Notes under the pieces: model-generated
The model's input: the letters and a program-made list of their open reading frames with translations, nothing else
Databases searched by the model: none
What the model was told of the DNA's origin: nothing
Shown here: in pieces, positions 32,081 to 41,281 of the stretch
Layout of the letters: each line of letters opens with the position of its first letter
Numbering within the stretch: position 1 is the stretch's first letter
DNA from: Selenomonadales bacterium
Lineage (GTDB): Bacteria > Bacillota > Clostridia > Christensenellales > QALW01
NCBI GenBank assembly: GCA_003150515.1
Contig: QALW01000044.1
Coordinates: 22,707-86,706, forward strand
Length of the DNA: 64,000 nucleotides
Direction of reading: 5' to 3'
Position numbers and translations under genes: made by a program

Positions 32081-35053
32081 TTATTCAGTATATTTGGTTT
32101 CCACCGTAAACAGCTCATCTACCTCCGCCCGGCTCATGCCGAAGGCGTCCATGAAATTCAATTTAACCATTTCGGGCTTTTTAAGCAGGGCCTCTCTGAG
32201 CCGCTTTTTATAGGTGTTGAAGGTGCTTTCGCTGGGCGCTCCCCAGCGCTCCCGCTGGCGGGGCATCTCGCTTTCTATCTCGGCGAACATGCTTTCCATA
32301 AGGGGAATGGTCCTATCCGGATGCAGAGCGTTCTGCACATGCATGGCGTATCTCTCTATAAAGAGCTGCTTGCCCTCTGAATTTTGCAGCAGGGAATAGC
32401 CTAATATTGAGCGAAACCTTTTGCCAACACCATGACCTATATTATTAGCCATTTTATAGAGATAATTGTAATCTGGGTCATCATAATTGCCCTTCCAGAG
32501 GGACCAGTCGTTATCATAGAACACCCAGCGCCATTTTGTGGAGCCGTCGCTGGCGGCGTATACCTTTATATTGCCCGAATCGGTATGCAGCACCCAGGAG
32601 GCGGCTATCCACCAGTCAATGAGAGAATAGATATCCACATGCTCGCAGAGGTATTGATAATTTTCCTTTGTGCTCATATCGTGGGATTCGGCGTATTTTT
32701 CTAAGTCGCGGAAGGACTTATGGGCGGCGCTGTTGTTAGCGTTGCCTTTGATAATGGTGACGTTGTCCGCGTCTATTCCGTCGTGGGTTTCAAAATAAGA
32801 TTCGTTAATCTTTTCGCGCAGATAATAGAGGCCGAAATATTCGCCGTTGATATATACCGCGCAGGGCTGAGAATCCATAACGGCCAGTTCGAAATCGTCC
32901 TGCACCATTTTAGAGATAAAAGCGTCTTTGATTTTAGTCCATTTCCAGTCCTGGCCGCCGCTGTGCAGCAGCAGGCTTTCAAAATGGGTAACCTCGTTGC
33001 CTTCAAAGAACGGGTAATCCACTCCCTTGCGTCCGTAATTATCCCTTATCTGTATGGCGATGCTTTTCTGTTTTTCTATTCGGGAATAGTCGCCGTGTAT
33101 TCTTATGCCGGCGGGAAATTCCAGCACTTTCACTCCGTCGGCAGTAAAATATTCTATATTGGCCTGGCGCTCCCAATCTCGATAGAAGTTGGCGGGGGCG
33201 TCCTTAAGCTGTTCTATGCTCATATCCTCGTTGGCGTTTGGGCCATATTCAAATATGCCGTTCTGAACGCTGAAAAGCCCGTCGGGATCGCTGGAGAGGC
33301 AGACAATGGGGAGGGAATGCCTGTCCTCGATAAGCAGGGTGCAGGATCTTATATCGCTGTTAAGCATGCCGTCGGCATAAACAACCGCGCGTACAGTAGT
33401 GGATTTATTTATGGTTATGGGGCCTGAATAGCGGCTGGAATTGCGGTTGGGCTCGCTGCCGTCGGTGGTATAATAAATAATTCCTCCGCTGGGAGCGGTT
33501 ATGGAGAGCTGATAGCCCGCCTGGACATATCCGCCCGTTGTGGAGAAGGAAGCGTTGCCTATATAGCCGGTGTAAGTGCCGCCGTTTGAAAAATATACTC
33601 TGTCCGCAAGGGTTGTGCCCTCCCGGCCGCTGGAAACTCCTTCGCGCAGTTTGCCTGTGCTGAACGCGTCCACGGTCCGGCCGTTTGGATCGGTCAGATA
33701 GAGTTCGTCTCCCGAGGTGCTTACTTTAAAATTGAGATAAATGCTGTTGCGGTCGGAGCCTTGGTTATTCAGCCCTGCGGCATAAAGGGTAAGGGTGCCG
33801 CCCGCGGGGACCGCGCCTTTTTCAAAGGTATAGCGGTAGGGATCGGCCAGGCTTTTGGAAATGCCGTAGCCCGCCAGGGATATATCGCTGTCCGTGCCGT
33901 TGAAAAGGGTTATGGTGTCGTAGCCGTCGTCGTCAGGGGTGGCGGAGACCTTGCTGATCCAAAGTCCGCGGTTTATAAGCTGGCTGGCCGTCATTAATTC
34001 AGAAAAGCCTGTTGAAGCGTTGGCTGCGCCGGGAGTAGGCAGGGCGTAAAATTCCCATACGGAAGGATCCTGCGGATTTCTGCCTGCGGATATGTTGTCG
34101 GGCAGGTTTTTAAGGGCTACCGAATCTATTTTATGTCCCTGTTTATCTGAGAGCATCAGGATTTCGTCAGTTTTTGAGAGACCGAAAGAGGCGTGCAGCT
34201 CAGTATCAGTTTTTTTATCCTTGCCTGAAAGGAAGATCAGGAGGCAGCCGCCCGCAGCGATTTTTACGTCGCCGGGAATCTGCCATTTATCCACTTCGGA
34301 CAGATCGTCGGTCAGGTACATGCCTGAAAGGTCTATTTCCTCTGAACCCGGATTATATATTTCCACCCAATCGTTATAATCTCCCTCCGAATCATAGAGA
34401 GTATAGGTGTTGCTGTTCATATATTCGTTTATATAGAGCAGGGGAGTATCAAATTGCAGGCCGTCTATGCTTTGGGCATGGCTGCCCGAATTAGTCGCGC
34501 CGGGCGTAGGGACTGCAAACCACATAAATTTCCCGGCGTCCGCCCCTTCTAAAACCACGCCGTAGGAAATATCCTTTGAGGCGGCCTCGGGAACTTCCAC
34601 TCTGCTGGCGTATGTCCCGTCCGGTTTGAGAAGAGTGATGGTTTCGCCCTTGCTGGATATGGCGAAATTGGTGTGTATTTCGCTATCTGCCATTTTATTT
34701 TTGCCTGAAGCGAAGATTACGAGATAACTGCCGGGCTCCATAGTATAGGCGGGCAGTTCAAATTTCTGCGGGCGCTGCTCGTTATCCGAAAGATAATATC
34801 CGCTGAGGCTGATTCTGGAAGAGGAAGCGTTATAGAGCTCTATCCAGTCGGAGTATTCGCCGTCGGCGTCAGTCAGGCCGGTTGAATTGCTGGACATAAT
34901 TTCAGTTATATAAATATCTTGGGAGGATGTCTCGCCGCCCGTATTTGAATTTGAGGCCGATGGGTTGTCGTCTGTGCCTGAACAGCCTGCCAGGGGAATA
35001 ATAAGCGCCAGCGCCGTTAGAAGCGCGCAGAGCTTCAGGGTTAGTTTGTTCAT
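32081..35053 (-). CDS. CotH-kinase lipoprotein with lamin-tail and chitobiase-like domains
   Basis: 990 residues. Lipoprotein signal with IPLAGC lipobox (Cys24). Then three lamin-tail (LTD) repeats of about 140 residues (starts near 45, 205 and 360; each with an SDWIELYN- or NDWVEIYN-like strand and a GAxN end), a chitobiase/HEX C-terminal-like beta domain (about 505-575; YYTTDGSEPNRNSSRYSGPI), and a C-terminal CotH kinase domain (about 590-920) with RIHGDYSRIEKQKS, YINGEYFGLYYLREKINE and FYDNDWSLWKGN. CotH proteins are atypical secreted protein kinases, first known from Bacillus spore coats; here it is anchored outside the membrane. Target unknown. No partner gene adjacent; ATG 35053 follows GGAGATA. 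Confidence 0.88.
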   Translation of the reverse strand: MNKLTLKLCALLTALALIIPLAGCSGTDDNPSASNSNTGGETSSQDIYITEIMSSNSTGLTDADGEYSDWIELYNASSSRISLSGYYLSDNEQRPQKFELPAYTMEPGSYLVIFASGKNKMADSEIHTNFAISSKGETITLLKPDGTYASRVEVPEAASKDISYGVVLEGADAGKFMWFAVPTPGATNSGSHAQSIDGLQFDTPLLYINEYMNSNTYTLYDSEGDYNDWVEIYNPGSEEIDLSGMYLTDDLSEVDKWQIPGDVKIAAGGCLLIFLSGKDKKTDTELHASFGLSKTDEILMLSDKQGHKIDSVALKNLPDNISAGRNPQDPSVWEFYALPTPGAANASTGFSELMTASQLINRGLWISKVSATPDDDGYDTITLFNGTDSDISLAGYGISKSLADPYRYTFEKGAVPAGGTLTLYAAGLNNQGSDRNSIYLNFKVSTSGDELYLTDPNGRTVDAFSTGKLREGVSSGREGTTLADRVYFSNGGTYTGYIGNASFSTTGGYVQAGYQLSITAPSGGIIYYTTDGSEPNRNSSRYSGPITINKSTTVRAVVYADGMLNSDIRSCTLLIEDRHSLPIVCLSSDPDGLFSVQNGIFEYGPNANEDMSIEQLKDAPANFYRDWERQANIEYFTADGVKVLEFPAGIRIHGDYSRIEKQKSIAIQIRDNYGRKGVDYPFFEGNEVTHFESLLLHSGGQDWKWTKIKDAFISKMVQDDFELAVMDSQPCAVYINGEYFGLYYLREKINESYFETHDGIDADNVTIIKGNANNSAAHKSFRDLEKYAESHDMSTKENYQYLCEHVDIYSLIDWWIAASWVLHTDSGNIKVYAASDGSTKWRWVFYDNDWSLWKGNYDDPDYNYLYKMANNIGHGVGKRFRSILGYSLLQNSEGKQLFIERYAMHVQNALHPDRTIPLMESMFAEIESEMPRQRERWGAPSESTFNTYKKRLREALLKKPEMVKLNFMDAFGMSRAEVDELFTVETKYTE

Positions 35054-35328
35054 GAAAATATCTCCGTTTCTCCGGCTGCTTTTGTTTTTTGAGCTGAAAT
35101 AAGCTTAAATAGTTAAATGCGTATAAAAGCTGATGCCGATACAACAATTTTAACATAGGCATAATGAAAATGCAAAGGAATTTGTTTTAAAAAAGCATTA
35201 ATTAAATGGGACGTTCGGAGTAATTAGCTGTAATATTTTGCAGGATGCAGAGGCGGATTTAGGAGAGGCGGGGAGAGACTGCGGGCGAATCCGGGCGGAT
35301 TAAATATAAAGACGCTAGGACGCCGCGA

Positions 35329-35455
35329 GGGGGCGGGAAAGATAAAAGGCCTGCGGCGCGGCGGATTTGGGCCGTGCCGCAGGGCGGCCGGCCCGGCAGG
35401 GCCGGCCACATTATTGTTTGCCCCGCTTTGCGGGGCAAACGGGTGGGCAACCCGT
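35329..35455 (-). repeat. Composite hairpin element, family A (reverse orientation)
   Basis: Minus strand reading: CCCACCCG; TTTGCCCCGC/GCGGGGCAAA hairpin; spacer CAATAATGT; GGCCGGCCCTGCCGGGCC hairpin; 13-bp stem with one G-T pair (CCTGCGGCGCGGC arm); edge CCTTTTATCTTTCCCGCCCC. Another solo edge plus CGCACGC/GCGTGCG hairpin lies at 35678-35722. Confidence 0.8.
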
Positions 35456-35491
35456 CCCGCTTAAAACTGAATAGCAATTAAGCAGCCTAAA

Positions 35492-35522
35492 GGGCCGCCC
35501 CGCCCTTTAAAGGAGGGCGCCC
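35492..35522 (-). repeat. Short intergenic repeat, family B copy
   Basis: Minus strand carries CTCCTTTAAAGGGCGGGGCG, identical to the 9017 copy over the 20-bp core, flanked by GGGCGCC and GCCC. Confidence 0.7.
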
Positions 35523-35677
35523 GAATATTATTCATTTCCAGTTTACATACCTTTATTCATATATATATTCTTTCTAATTGCTTTTGCTTTGCGCCCATAA
35601 TGCGCGCAATACTTCTTCCTAATTGCCCTTTAATTATCCGAACTGATAAAGATATCCCGGCTTCTGTTTGCGCGCAT

Positions 35678-35722
35678 TCATATATAAACCCACCCGCGGC
35701 CCGGCGCACGCGAAGCGTGCGG
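35678..35722 (+). repeat. Family A hairpin element, fragment
   Basis: CATATATAAACCCACCCGCG edge followed by a CGCACGC/GCGTGCG hairpin. The rest of the 35456-35777 gap shows no gene. Confidence 0.45.
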
Positions 35723-35777
35723 CAGCGGCCGAGGCGGTTAAAAAACGTTTTTTAAGCAAGCTTGAGTTAAAAAGTCC

Positions 35778-35806
35778 TTTACAATGAAGGAACTACAATA
35801 TATAAT
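35778..35806 (+). promoter_or_regulatory. Sigma-A promoter for ileS
   Basis: TTTACA (35778-35783), 17-nt spacer, TATAAT (35801-35806). Transcription would start near 35813, giving a leader of about 280 nt before ileS. Confidence 0.8.
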
Positions 35807-35812
35807 TATAAA

Positions 35813-36085
35813 AAAGAATAACCCTGCGAAAGGGAGCCGCTTATTCATAATACATCCTTTAAGAGAGCCGTCCGTTTGGTGCAAGGAGGGCAGGGATGAG
35901 ATTAAGGGGTATCGCCCTGGAGGGGCCGGGACGAAATTTTCAACAGTAGGCCCGGACGGCGCGCGTCCGTTAAACACGCGGAGGCATAAGGCGAACAGAA
36001 ACGTCCGTGCCGTGCTCTACAATGGTTTTTAAGGCTTTGCATTTTTGTTAGAGTGCAGAGCTTTTGCTTTCTTAAAATATTGGAG
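35813..36085 (+). promoter_or_regulatory. T-box-like tRNA-Ile-sensing leader of ileS
   Basis: Elements in order: AGAGAGCC and loop GTTTGGTGCAAG (stem I distal region, about 35862-35885); ATC specifier codon at 35911-35913 followed by GCCCTGGAG, as in specifier loops; stem III-type AGTAGGC...GGACGG hairpin ending CCGTTA (about 35945-35973). The AUC specifier matches isoleucine and the downstream gene is ileS. The canonical TGGNACCGCG antiterminator box is not evident; CACGCGGA (about 35974-35981) can pair with TCCGTG (36004-36009), and CTCTAC with GTTAGAG before a T-rich run. Leader type is well supported; the switching part is not. Confidence 0.65.
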
Positions 36086-36093
36086 GAATAATT

Positions 36094-39000
36094 ATGTATA
36101 AAAAAGTGGATACGGGATTAAATTTTGTGGAACGCGAGCAAGAGGTGCTGGATTTCTGGAAAGAAAACCACATTTTTGAGAAGAGCGTTCAGGAAAATTC
36201 GGAGGGGCCTAATTTTACATTTTATGACGGCCCGCCTACAGCTAACGGCAAGCCGCATATAGGACATGTGCTTACCCGCGCTATAAAGGATCTTATCCCC
36301 CGTTACCGTACTATGAAAGGCTATAGAGTGCCGCGGAAGGCTGGGTGGGATACTCATGGCCTGCCAGTTGAATTAGAGGTGGAAAAACAGCTTGGCATAA
36401 ACGGCAAGCCCCAAATAGAGAGTTACGGCATAGAGCCCTTTATCCAAAAATGCAAGGAAAGCGTATGGAAATATAAGTCCGAATGGGAAAGAATGAGCGA
36501 TCATGTAGCATATTGGGCGGATATGGAGCATCCCTACGTTACTTATGAGGATAATTATATAGAATCAGAATGGTGGGCGCTTAAGCAAATCGCAGATAAG
36601 GGCCTGCTTTATAAAGGACATAAGATAGTGCCTTACTGCCCTCGCTGTGGGACGGCGCTTTCCAGCCATGAGGTGGCTCAGGGCTATAAGGACGTAAAGG
36701 AGACTTCCGCCTTTGTGGCGTTTAAGGCCAAAGGGCTGGAGGAGACTTATCTTTTAGCCTGGACCACCACTCCCTGGACGCTGCCCAGCAATGTGGCTCT
36801 TTGCGTAAACGCGGACGAGGAATACGTCTATGCCCGCCTGGACGGCAAAATTTATATTCTGGCCGGAGCGCTTGCGGACGTGCTGGGCGAAGGGTACGAA
36901 ATAATCAGGCGCGTTAAAGGGCATGAACTCTGCGGCATGGAATATGAGCCCCTGTTTGATTTTGCCCAGGTTAAAAAGAAAGCCTGGTATGTAGTGGCAG
37001 ACGGCTATGTAACTCTGGATTCGGGCAGCGGCATAGTGCATATAGCGCCGGCTTTCGGAGAAGACGACGCAAGAGTGGGGCGGGAGAATAATCTGCCCTT
37101 TGTGCAGATGGTGGACGCTCAGGGCAAATTTGTGCCCGAATGCGCGCCGTATGCGGGCATGTTCGTAAAAGACGCGGATAAGCCCATAATCAAGGATTTA
37201 AAATCCAGAGGCCTGCTCTTTAAGACTCTGGAATTCGAGCATAGCTATCCTTATTGCTGGCGGTGCGATACGCCCCTTTTGTATTATGCGCGCCAGACCT
37301 GGTTTATCCGCATGACTGCCGTCAGGGATAAGCTGATTGAAAATAACCGGAAAATCAACTGGATTCCTGAGACCATCAAAGAGGGAAGAATGGGCAATTT
37401 CCTTGAAAACGTTATGGATTGGGCGCTTTCGCGCGAGCGCTACTGGGGCACGCCCCTGCCTGTTTGGGAATGCGAATGCGGGCATTTTCATGTAGTGGGC
37501 AGCCGAAAAGAGCTGTCTGAATTGACAGGCGCGCCTGAGGAGCTTGAATTGCATAAGCCCTATCTGGATCCATTGAAAATCAAATGTGAAAAATGCGGCG
37601 GGGAAATGCGCAGAGCGTCGGAGGTTATTGATTGCTGGTTTGATTCGGGCTCTATGCCATTTGCTCAATGGCATTATCCTTTTGAGAACAAAGAGCTCTT
37701 TGAACAGAATTTTCCGGCGGATTTTATCAGCGAGGCCATAGACCAGACCAGAGGCTGGTTCTATTCCCTTTCGGCTATTTCTACTCTGCTCTTTGACAGC
37801 CCGGCGTTTAAAAATTGCATTGTTCTGGGACATGTCGGAGATAAGGACGGAATAAAAATGAGCAAGCATAAGGGAAATGTCGTGGATCCCTGGGACGCGC
37901 TTAACGCTCAGGGCGCGGACGCGGTGCGCTGGTATTTTTATACCGGCTCGTCCCCGTGGCTGCCTTCCCGCTTTTCTCTTGACGCAGTAAGCGAGGCGCA
38001 GCGTAAATTTATGGGCACCCTTTGGAATACCTACGCCTTTTATGTGCTGTATGCGGAGATAGATCAGTTTAATCCAACTGAATACAAGCTGGAATATGAT
38101 AAGCTTTCGCTTATGGATAAATGGATACTTTCAAAGCTCAACAGCCTGATTGAATTTGTGGACAGCTCTCTGGGGAATTATATTATAACAGAGCCGGCCC
38201 GCGTCATGGCCGAATTTACCGATGAATTGAGCAACTGGTATGTGCGCCGCTGCCGCGAGAGATATTGGGGCAGCGAAATGACGCAGGATAAAATAAACGC
38301 ATATATGACGCTCTATACGGTGCTTTGCACCATGGCAAAATTAAGCGCGCCCTTTACGCCCTTTATGGCGGAGAGCATATATCAGAATCTTGTGAGGGGA
38401 TTGGATTGCAATGCGCCTGAAAGCGTGCATTTGTGCGCGTTCCCCGTCTGCCAAAATGTCTATATCGATAAGGAACTGGAGGCGCATATGGAGACGGCGC
38501 TTTCAGTGGTGGTGCTGGGAAGAGCCTGCCGTTCGGGAGCGGGCATTAAAAACCGCCAGCCTCTTTCAAAAATATATGTTAAGAGCGACAAGCGGCTGCC
38601 TGATGAATTTTCCGCGCTGATAGCGGATGAACTGAATGTAAAAGCGGTTGAATATCTTGCGGACGACAGCCGTTTTACAACTTACAGCCTTAAGCCGCAG
38701 ATGCGTACTCTGGGCCCCAAATATGGACGGCTGCTGGGCGAAATAGGCAAATATCTGGCTCAGGCGGACGGAAGCGCCGTTGTGGAAGCCGTTAAAAACG
38801 GCGGAGTTTATACCTTTGAGCTTTCAGGGCAGCAAATAGAGCTGGGAGAGAACGACCTGCTTATAACGGCGGTCAGCCGGGAAGGATATGTTTCGGAGGC
38901 GGATGGAGGAACGGTAGTCGTGCTGGATACGGCGCTTAATGATGAATTAATAGCCGAGGGATATGTGCGCGAACTGGTAAGCAAAATACAGAATGCGCGC

Positions 39001-39198
39001 AAAGAGCAGGGGCTGGAAGTGACGGACCATATAGAATTAACTCTTGACGCTCAGGGAGCGCTTAGAGAAGCAATTGAAAAGCACAGCGCGCAGCTATGCG
39101 GAGACGTGCTTTGCACTCGGCTGAGCTTTGCATCTTTAACGGGCAAAGAGATGGATATAAATGGAAGCCGATGCGTAGCGGAGATTAAAAAGGCGTAA
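36094..39198 (+). CDS. ileS: Isoleucyl-tRNA synthetase, IleRS2 (eukaryote-like) type
   Basis: 1034 residues. HIGH motif at 55-58 within PPTANGKPHIGHVLTR, KMSKH near 588-592 within DGIKMSKHKGNVVDP, editing domain between them (AWTTTPWTLPSNVALCV), and an anticodon-binding region with ELSNWYVRRCRERYWG. Length and the DGPPTANGKPHIGH and KMSKHKGN sequences fit the IleRS2 clade, which generally tolerates mupirocin, rather than the shorter IleRS1 with a C-terminal zinc finger. It charges tRNA-Ile and edits mischarged valine. ATG 36094 follows TGGAGGA. Expression is probably controlled by the T-box-like leader just upstream. Confidence 0.95.
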   Translation: MYKKVDTGLNFVEREQEVLDFWKENHIFEKSVQENSEGPNFTFYDGPPTANGKPHIGHVLTRAIKDLIPRYRTMKGYRVPRKAGWDTHGLPVELEVEKQLGINGKPQIESYGIEPFIQKCKESVWKYKSEWERMSDHVAYWADMEHPYVTYEDNYIESEWWALKQIADKGLLYKGHKIVPYCPRCGTALSSHEVAQGYKDVKETSAFVAFKAKGLEETYLLAWTTTPWTLPSNVALCVNADEEYVYARLDGKIYILAGALADVLGEGYEIIRRVKGHELCGMEYEPLFDFAQVKKKAWYVVADGYVTLDSGSGIVHIAPAFGEDDARVGRENNLPFVQMVDAQGKFVPECAPYAGMFVKDADKPIIKDLKSRGLLFKTLEFEHSYPYCWRCDTPLLYYARQTWFIRMTAVRDKLIENNRKINWIPETIKEGRMGNFLENVMDWALSRERYWGTPLPVWECECGHFHVVGSRKELSELTGAPEELELHKPYLDPLKIKCEKCGGEMRRASEVIDCWFDSGSMPFAQWHYPFENKELFEQNFPADFISEAIDQTRGWFYSLSAISTLLFDSPAFKNCIVLGHVGDKDGIKMSKHKGNVVDPWDALNAQGADAVRWYFYTGSSPWLPSRFSLDAVSEAQRKFMGTLWNTYAFYVLYAEIDQFNPTEYKLEYDKLSLMDKWILSKLNSLIEFVDSSLGNYIITEPARVMAEFTDELSNWYVRRCRERYWGSEMTQDKINAYMTLYTVLCTMAKLSAPFTPFMAESIYQNLVRGLDCNAPESVHLCAFPVCQNVYIDKELEAHMETALSVVVLGRACRSGAGIKNRQPLSKIYVKSDKRLPDEFSALIADELNVKAVEYLADDSRFTTYSLKPQMRTLGPKYGRLLGEIGKYLAQADGSAVVEAVKNGGVYTFELSGQQIELGENDLLITAVSREGYVSEADGGTVVVLDTALNDELIAEGYVRELVSKIQNARKEQGLEVTDHIELTLDAQGALREAIEKHSAQLCGDVLCTRLSFASLTGKEMDINGSRCVAEIKKA

Positions 39199-39418
39199 GA
39201 AATTATTACTGGCTCAGGGAGGATAAGAGAGGAAGATTTCGGATTGTGCGGGAGTTTAGGCTGCCCAGCGCGGCATTGCGGTTCGCGCGGCCGCGCCGCC
39301 CCCGCCTCCCCCACCCAGAGCGGCCTTTGAGCGCAGCCTGGCTTTATGAGCGCCCGCCCGGAGCCGGGGCGGCGCTGGTTACATGGGCGGATATACAAAA
39401 AAGGAGGGAGCAGGAAAA

Positions 39419-40273
39419 ATGTTCTTAGCCGGAGATTGGCAGGATTATGAAATTATAGATACCGGCGACGGGATGAAATACGAGCGCTGGGGCGGCATAT
39501 TTCTTCTGCGTCCCGATCCGCAGGTTATATGGCCGTATTTTGAGGAGCCGGGGCGCGTGGACGGATATTATAAGCGCTCGGCGCAGGGCGGAGGCTCCTG
39601 GCATTTTCCGGGCCGGGCGCCTGAAAGCTGGACTATTGAGCGAAACGGGCTTAAATTTAAAATTAAGCCTATGGGCTTTAAGCATACCGGGCTTTTCCCG
39701 GAGCAGGCTGCCAACTGGGACTGGATGTGCGCGCTGGTGCGAAATGCAGGCAGGCCGGTTAAGATTTTAAATCTATTCGGATATACCGGCGGCGCAACGG
39801 CGGCGCTGGCTCAGGCGGGCGCGGCGGTCACCCATGTGGACGCCGCTAAAAATATGGTTGCGCACGGCAGAGAGAATCTGGCCCTGTCGGGGCTGGCGGA
39901 CAGGCCTGTGAGATGGATTGTAGAGGACTGCCGGAAATTCGTGGAGCGTGAAATGCGGCGGGGCAACAGCTACGACGGAATTATTATGGATCCTCCCAGT
40001 TACGGCCGCGGCCCGTCGGGCCAGGTCTGGAAGCTGGAGGAGGAGCTCTATCCCTTTGTCTCCCTATGCATGAACGTGCTTTCGGATAATCCGCTTTTTA
40101 TGCTTATTAACAGCTACACTACAGGGCTTCAGCCGCTGGTATTATATAATATACTCTCCCGGCTGTTCAAAGGCAGGGGAGGGCGTATAGAAGCCGCGGA
40201 GGTGGGCCTGCCTGTAACGCGCGGAGGAATAATACTGCCCTGCGGCGCTTCGGGGCGCTGGCAGAACGCCTGA
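39419..40273 (+). CDS. Class I SAM-dependent (r)RNA methyltransferase, RlmI/RlmK-like
   Basis: 284 residues from ATG 39419, placed 9 nt after AAGGAGGG; the upstream extension is discarded. A Rossmann methyltransferase with motif I LNLFGYTGG (about 116-124), an acidic VDAAKNMV end of strand 2, and the catalytic-type motif DPPSYGRGP (about 182-190), which is characteristic of the RlmI/RlmK/L group that makes 5-methylcytosine or 7-methylguanine in 23S rRNA. The N-terminal PUA domain of RlmI is missing; instead there is a short beta region (YEIIDTGDGMKYERWGG). Substrate is therefore inferred. It lies 177 bp before an RluA-type pseudouridine synthase, so both may serve RNA modification. Confidence 0.85.
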   Translation: MFLAGDWQDYEIIDTGDGMKYERWGGIFLLRPDPQVIWPYFEEPGRVDGYYKRSAQGGGSWHFPGRAPESWTIERNGLKFKIKPMGFKHTGLFPEQAANWDWMCALVRNAGRPVKILNLFGYTGGATAALAQAGAAVTHVDAAKNMVAHGRENLALSGLADRPVRWIVEDCRKFVEREMRRGNSYDGIIMDPPSYGRGPSGQVWKLEEELYPFVSLCMNVLSDNPLFMLINSYTTGLQPLVLYNILSRLFKGRGGRIEAAEVGLPVTRGGIILPCGASGRWQNA

Positions 40274-40450
40274 CGGCTGTTTCTGGGCAGGCGCAGGCCG
40301 GGGCGCGGCCGGAGCCCTGCGCCGCTGCATGCGCGCGGGCTTAAGAATCTCCCGGCGTTTCATAAATTTCGGATTATTAATCCGGAAGAGCGCCTTTCCG
40401 CGCCTGATAGGGGTTCTGCGCAAATTTAATGAATGGACGAGGATTGATAT

Positions 40451-41152
40451 ATGCCTAAGCTGCAAATTTTATTTGAGGATAATCATTGCATAGTGGTGGA
40501 TAAGCCCAATAATCTTCCCGTACAGGCGGATTCCAGCGGAGACGCGGATTTGCTGAGTATGGCCAAGGAATATGTCCGGGAAAAATATAATAAGCCGGGC
40601 GAAGCGTATATAGGGCTGGTGCACCGCCTGGACAGGCCGGCCGGAGGGCTGGTTGTGCTGGCCAAAACCTCAAAGGCCGCGGCCCGGCTCTCGGCGCAGG
40701 CAAGAGAGAGGGAATTGGGCAGGCAGTATCTTCTTATAGTCAGAGGGGCGCCTAAGGCGCGCGCGGGAGAAATTAAAAATTATCTTCTTAAGGAGCCTGC
40801 CGCCAATATGGTGCGCATTGTGCCCGCCGCGACAGAGGGGGCCAAGGAGGCCGTTCTTAATTATAAATTGCTTCAGACAATCAATCAGCCCGGAGAAGGA
40901 GAGCTCTCTTTAATAGAGGTAAGCCTGCAAACAGGCCGCTCCCATCAGATAAGAGTGCAGATGGCGGGCTTGGGATGCCCTCTTTACGGCGATCAGAAAT
41001 ACGGCCCCCATTTGAATAAAAAGGGCCAGCAGCTTGCCCTGCATGCGGCAAAATTGAGCTTTATCCATCCCACGCTTAAGGATAAGCGCGTGTTTATAAG
41101 CTATCCCCCGGCTAAAGCGCCCTGGACATATTTCAATATAAATCTGGAATAG
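40451..41152 (+). CDS. RluA-family pseudouridine synthase
   Basis: 233 residues. The motif HRLDRPAGGLVVLAKTSKAA starts at 58 with catalytic Asp61, and QTGRSHQIRVQMAGLGCPLYGD lies near the C terminus; both are RluA-class signatures. There is no N-terminal S4 domain, so it resembles the short RluA/TruC/YlyB-like branch. It converts uridine to pseudouridine in rRNA or tRNA; the exact site is not readable. ATG 40451 has only a weak GAGGA ribosome site. It probably shares a transcript with the upstream methyltransferase gene, and a weak stem-loop with a T-run follows at about 41208-41236. Confidence 0.9.
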   Translation: MPKLQILFEDNHCIVVDKPNNLPVQADSSGDADLLSMAKEYVREKYNKPGEAYIGLVHRLDRPAGGLVVLAKTSKAAARLSAQARERELGRQYLLIVRGAPKARAGEIKNYLLKEPAANMVRIVPAATEGAKEAVLNYKLLQTINQPGEGELSLIEVSLQTGRSHQIRVQMAGLGCPLYGDQKYGPHLNKKGQQLALHAAKLSFIHPTLKDKRVFISYPPAKAPWTYFNINLE

Positions 41153-41207
41153 ATTGAATGCGGCCCCTCAGAAATATAAGCAGGGCAATGATGATAAATC
41201 TTTTTTA

Positions 41208-41236
41208 CCCTCGCTGAGCCGCTGAGGGAGTTTTTT
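41208..41236 (+). terminator. Possible weak terminator after the pseudouridine synthase gene
   Basis: CCCTC and GAGGG arms around an 11-nt loop, followed by AGTTTTTTAATTTT. The stem is only 5 bp, so confidence is limited. Confidence 0.4.
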
Positions 41237-41281
41237 AATTTTCGAGCGGGGCTGCCGGGGCGGAAAGGGGAGACTGTACAT

